Shown: positions 63,101-64,000 of the stretch, piece after piece
Layout: every line of letters begins with the position of its first letter
Position numbering within the stretch: the stretch's first letter is position 1
Assembly: GCA_049999725.1 (NCBI GenBank)
Contig: JBNGIS010020207.1
Span: forward strand, 20,743-84,742
DNA from: Haplomitrium mnioides
Lineage: Eukaryota > Marchantiophyta > Haplomitriopsida > Calobryales
DNA length: 64,000 bases
Reading direction: 5' to 3'
Notes under the pieces: model-generated
Seen by the model: the letters and a program-made list of their open reading frames with translations, nothing else
Databases searched by the model: none
Told to the model about the DNA's origin: nothing
Program-made: the position numbers and the translations under genes

Positions 63101-64000
63101 ATGGAGTAGGTGGTCTAGCCTATTGTAGTTCTAAATGATGTTAGAATTGTAGAGTTAAAGCAAAAATTAGATGTCATGACTACAACTCAGGCCAGACCTA
63201 ATTATGGGGCTAAAGCCTCTACATCTTATAGAGATGATAGAGGTTTGGTTGGAATGAGATTTATATGTAGAATAACCACATTAATGTATTTGCAGTTGTA
63301 ACAAGAGCGACAAGAAATGCTCTTGAACCTAGAGGAGCAATAGTAGAGTCAGACCTTTAGAGGGAGGATGCTCATCGACAGGTAAAGCTTCCACAATTGT
63401 TTTAGTTGACAAATTTGATGAGGATCACTTTCATGCACCCAACTCAAGCTTCCAAGAATATGGAGAAATCAGTTGAAGTGGAGGAGAGTGCGTCTTCAGC
63501 TATGAATATAGCCAAGTTAGTGGTACATAAGCCATTGCTTTTTGCCATAGATTTGTTAACAAGAGGGGTTATACCAATTTGAAGTATTCAAGTTGGCATC
63601 CATATTATATAGAGAGATTTATGGTGTTATTTCTAATATGAAGGTGAGATCTATGAGTGGAGCAGCTAATGCAAGTGCCTTTACATCTAGAGGTGAGACA
63701 TGCCATGCTAGTGCAACTAGGTTGATGGAGTTATCAACCCAACCTACATTTGAGAGGACCAAATTTAGACCCAATGTGGTGTTCTTCGACAATCAGAGTG
63801 GTATTTTCCAACTAGTTGGAGTTTCAAATGTGGTGTACAAGCCAACAAGAGCATTGCTAGATACAAGTGCTCAATTTTTGATGTTAGACAAGTCAACAAT
63901 GCAAGGATTGATACTAAAAGATGTGGAGATTTTCCATTTCCTAATCCAGACTTCATTGGGAGAACCATCACCCACACAATACACCACATGTAGAGAGATT
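63101..64000 (+). pseudogene. Element J spacer and protease start, truncated by window end
   Basis: Aligns with B 6640-7560. The spacer is degraded by stops. The protease active-site region reads A-L-L-D-T-S-A-Q, with D-T-S at 63860-63868; Gly of D-T-G is replaced by Ser. The window ends inside the protease fold. Confidence 0.75.

Larger units (their letters stand above)
53898..64000 (+). mobile_element. Element J: second family beta copy, 5' part, split by element I
   Basis: A plus-strand relative of B: LTR-like and leader sequence (53898-54335), interrupted by I (54336-59064), then leader (to about 61960), gag with zinc knuckle, spacer and start of the protease at the window edge. It is more decayed than B. 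By alignment with B, its methyltransferase would begin roughly 0.5-0.8 kb past the window end. Confidence 0.82.

Overview
The window is a nest of plant LTR retrotransposons. I found no convincing host gene, rRNA, tRNA or CRISPR array. Plant origin is inferred from Ty3/gypsy chromoviruses and a Ty1/copia element of plant type, PBSs complementary to initiator tRNA-Met, AT-rich sequence, and many C-to-T-type stop codons typical of heavily methylated, silenced repeats. The species cannot be named; a large, repeat-rich land-plant genome is the best guess. Elements are lettered here. Family alpha (A, A', H, I) and family gamma (C, D, E, F) are chromodomain Ty3/gypsy elements. Family beta (B, J) is an unusual Ty3/gypsy type. 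G is Ty1/copia.

Layout. 161-1779 and 19327-21462: alpha element A, split in its RNase H by beta element B (1780-19326). B is itself split in its integrase by gamma element C (11958-18155, minus strand, TSD GAAAG). 21463-22774: alpha fragment A' on the minus strand. 22775-41817: gamma element D on the minus strand, split by E (24725-31836, plus, TSD ATTGG) and F (32778-38960, minus). 42401-47403: copia G, TSD TTCCT. 47544-52232: alpha H. 53898 to the window end: second beta copy J, split by alpha I (54336-59064). A plausible nesting order on the left is D, then A', A, B, C.

The notable system is beta element B. Its polyprotein runs Gag with two zinc knuckles, aspartic protease, a full-length C5-cytosine DNA methyltransferase-like domain (motifs I, II, IV with a Pro-Cys, VI, VIII, IX, X in the non-permuted order), reverse transcriptase, RNase H and integrase, and ends in a textbook C4HC3 PHD finger. 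It thus joins a chromatin reader and a DNA-methylation writer in one mobile element. This copy is dead: it has stop codons, including a TAG directly after the catalytic Cys codon, frameshifts and a 6.2-kb insertion. J is homologous through Gag and protease and leaves the window before the methyltransferase would begin.

Other points. E has the most similar LTRs (about 12 differences in 567 bp by eye), C is older (about 34 in 561) and G older still (about 28 in 260). Gamma LTRs carry up to four G-box/ABRE motifs upstream of a TATA box, and gamma leaders keep a small ORF starting M-D-L-N-x-x-P. Two scaffold gaps (26070-26469 and 46304-46313) are each flanked by a duplicated sequence and look like assembly artefacts. 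All protein calls come from reading translations by eye; no database search was possible.
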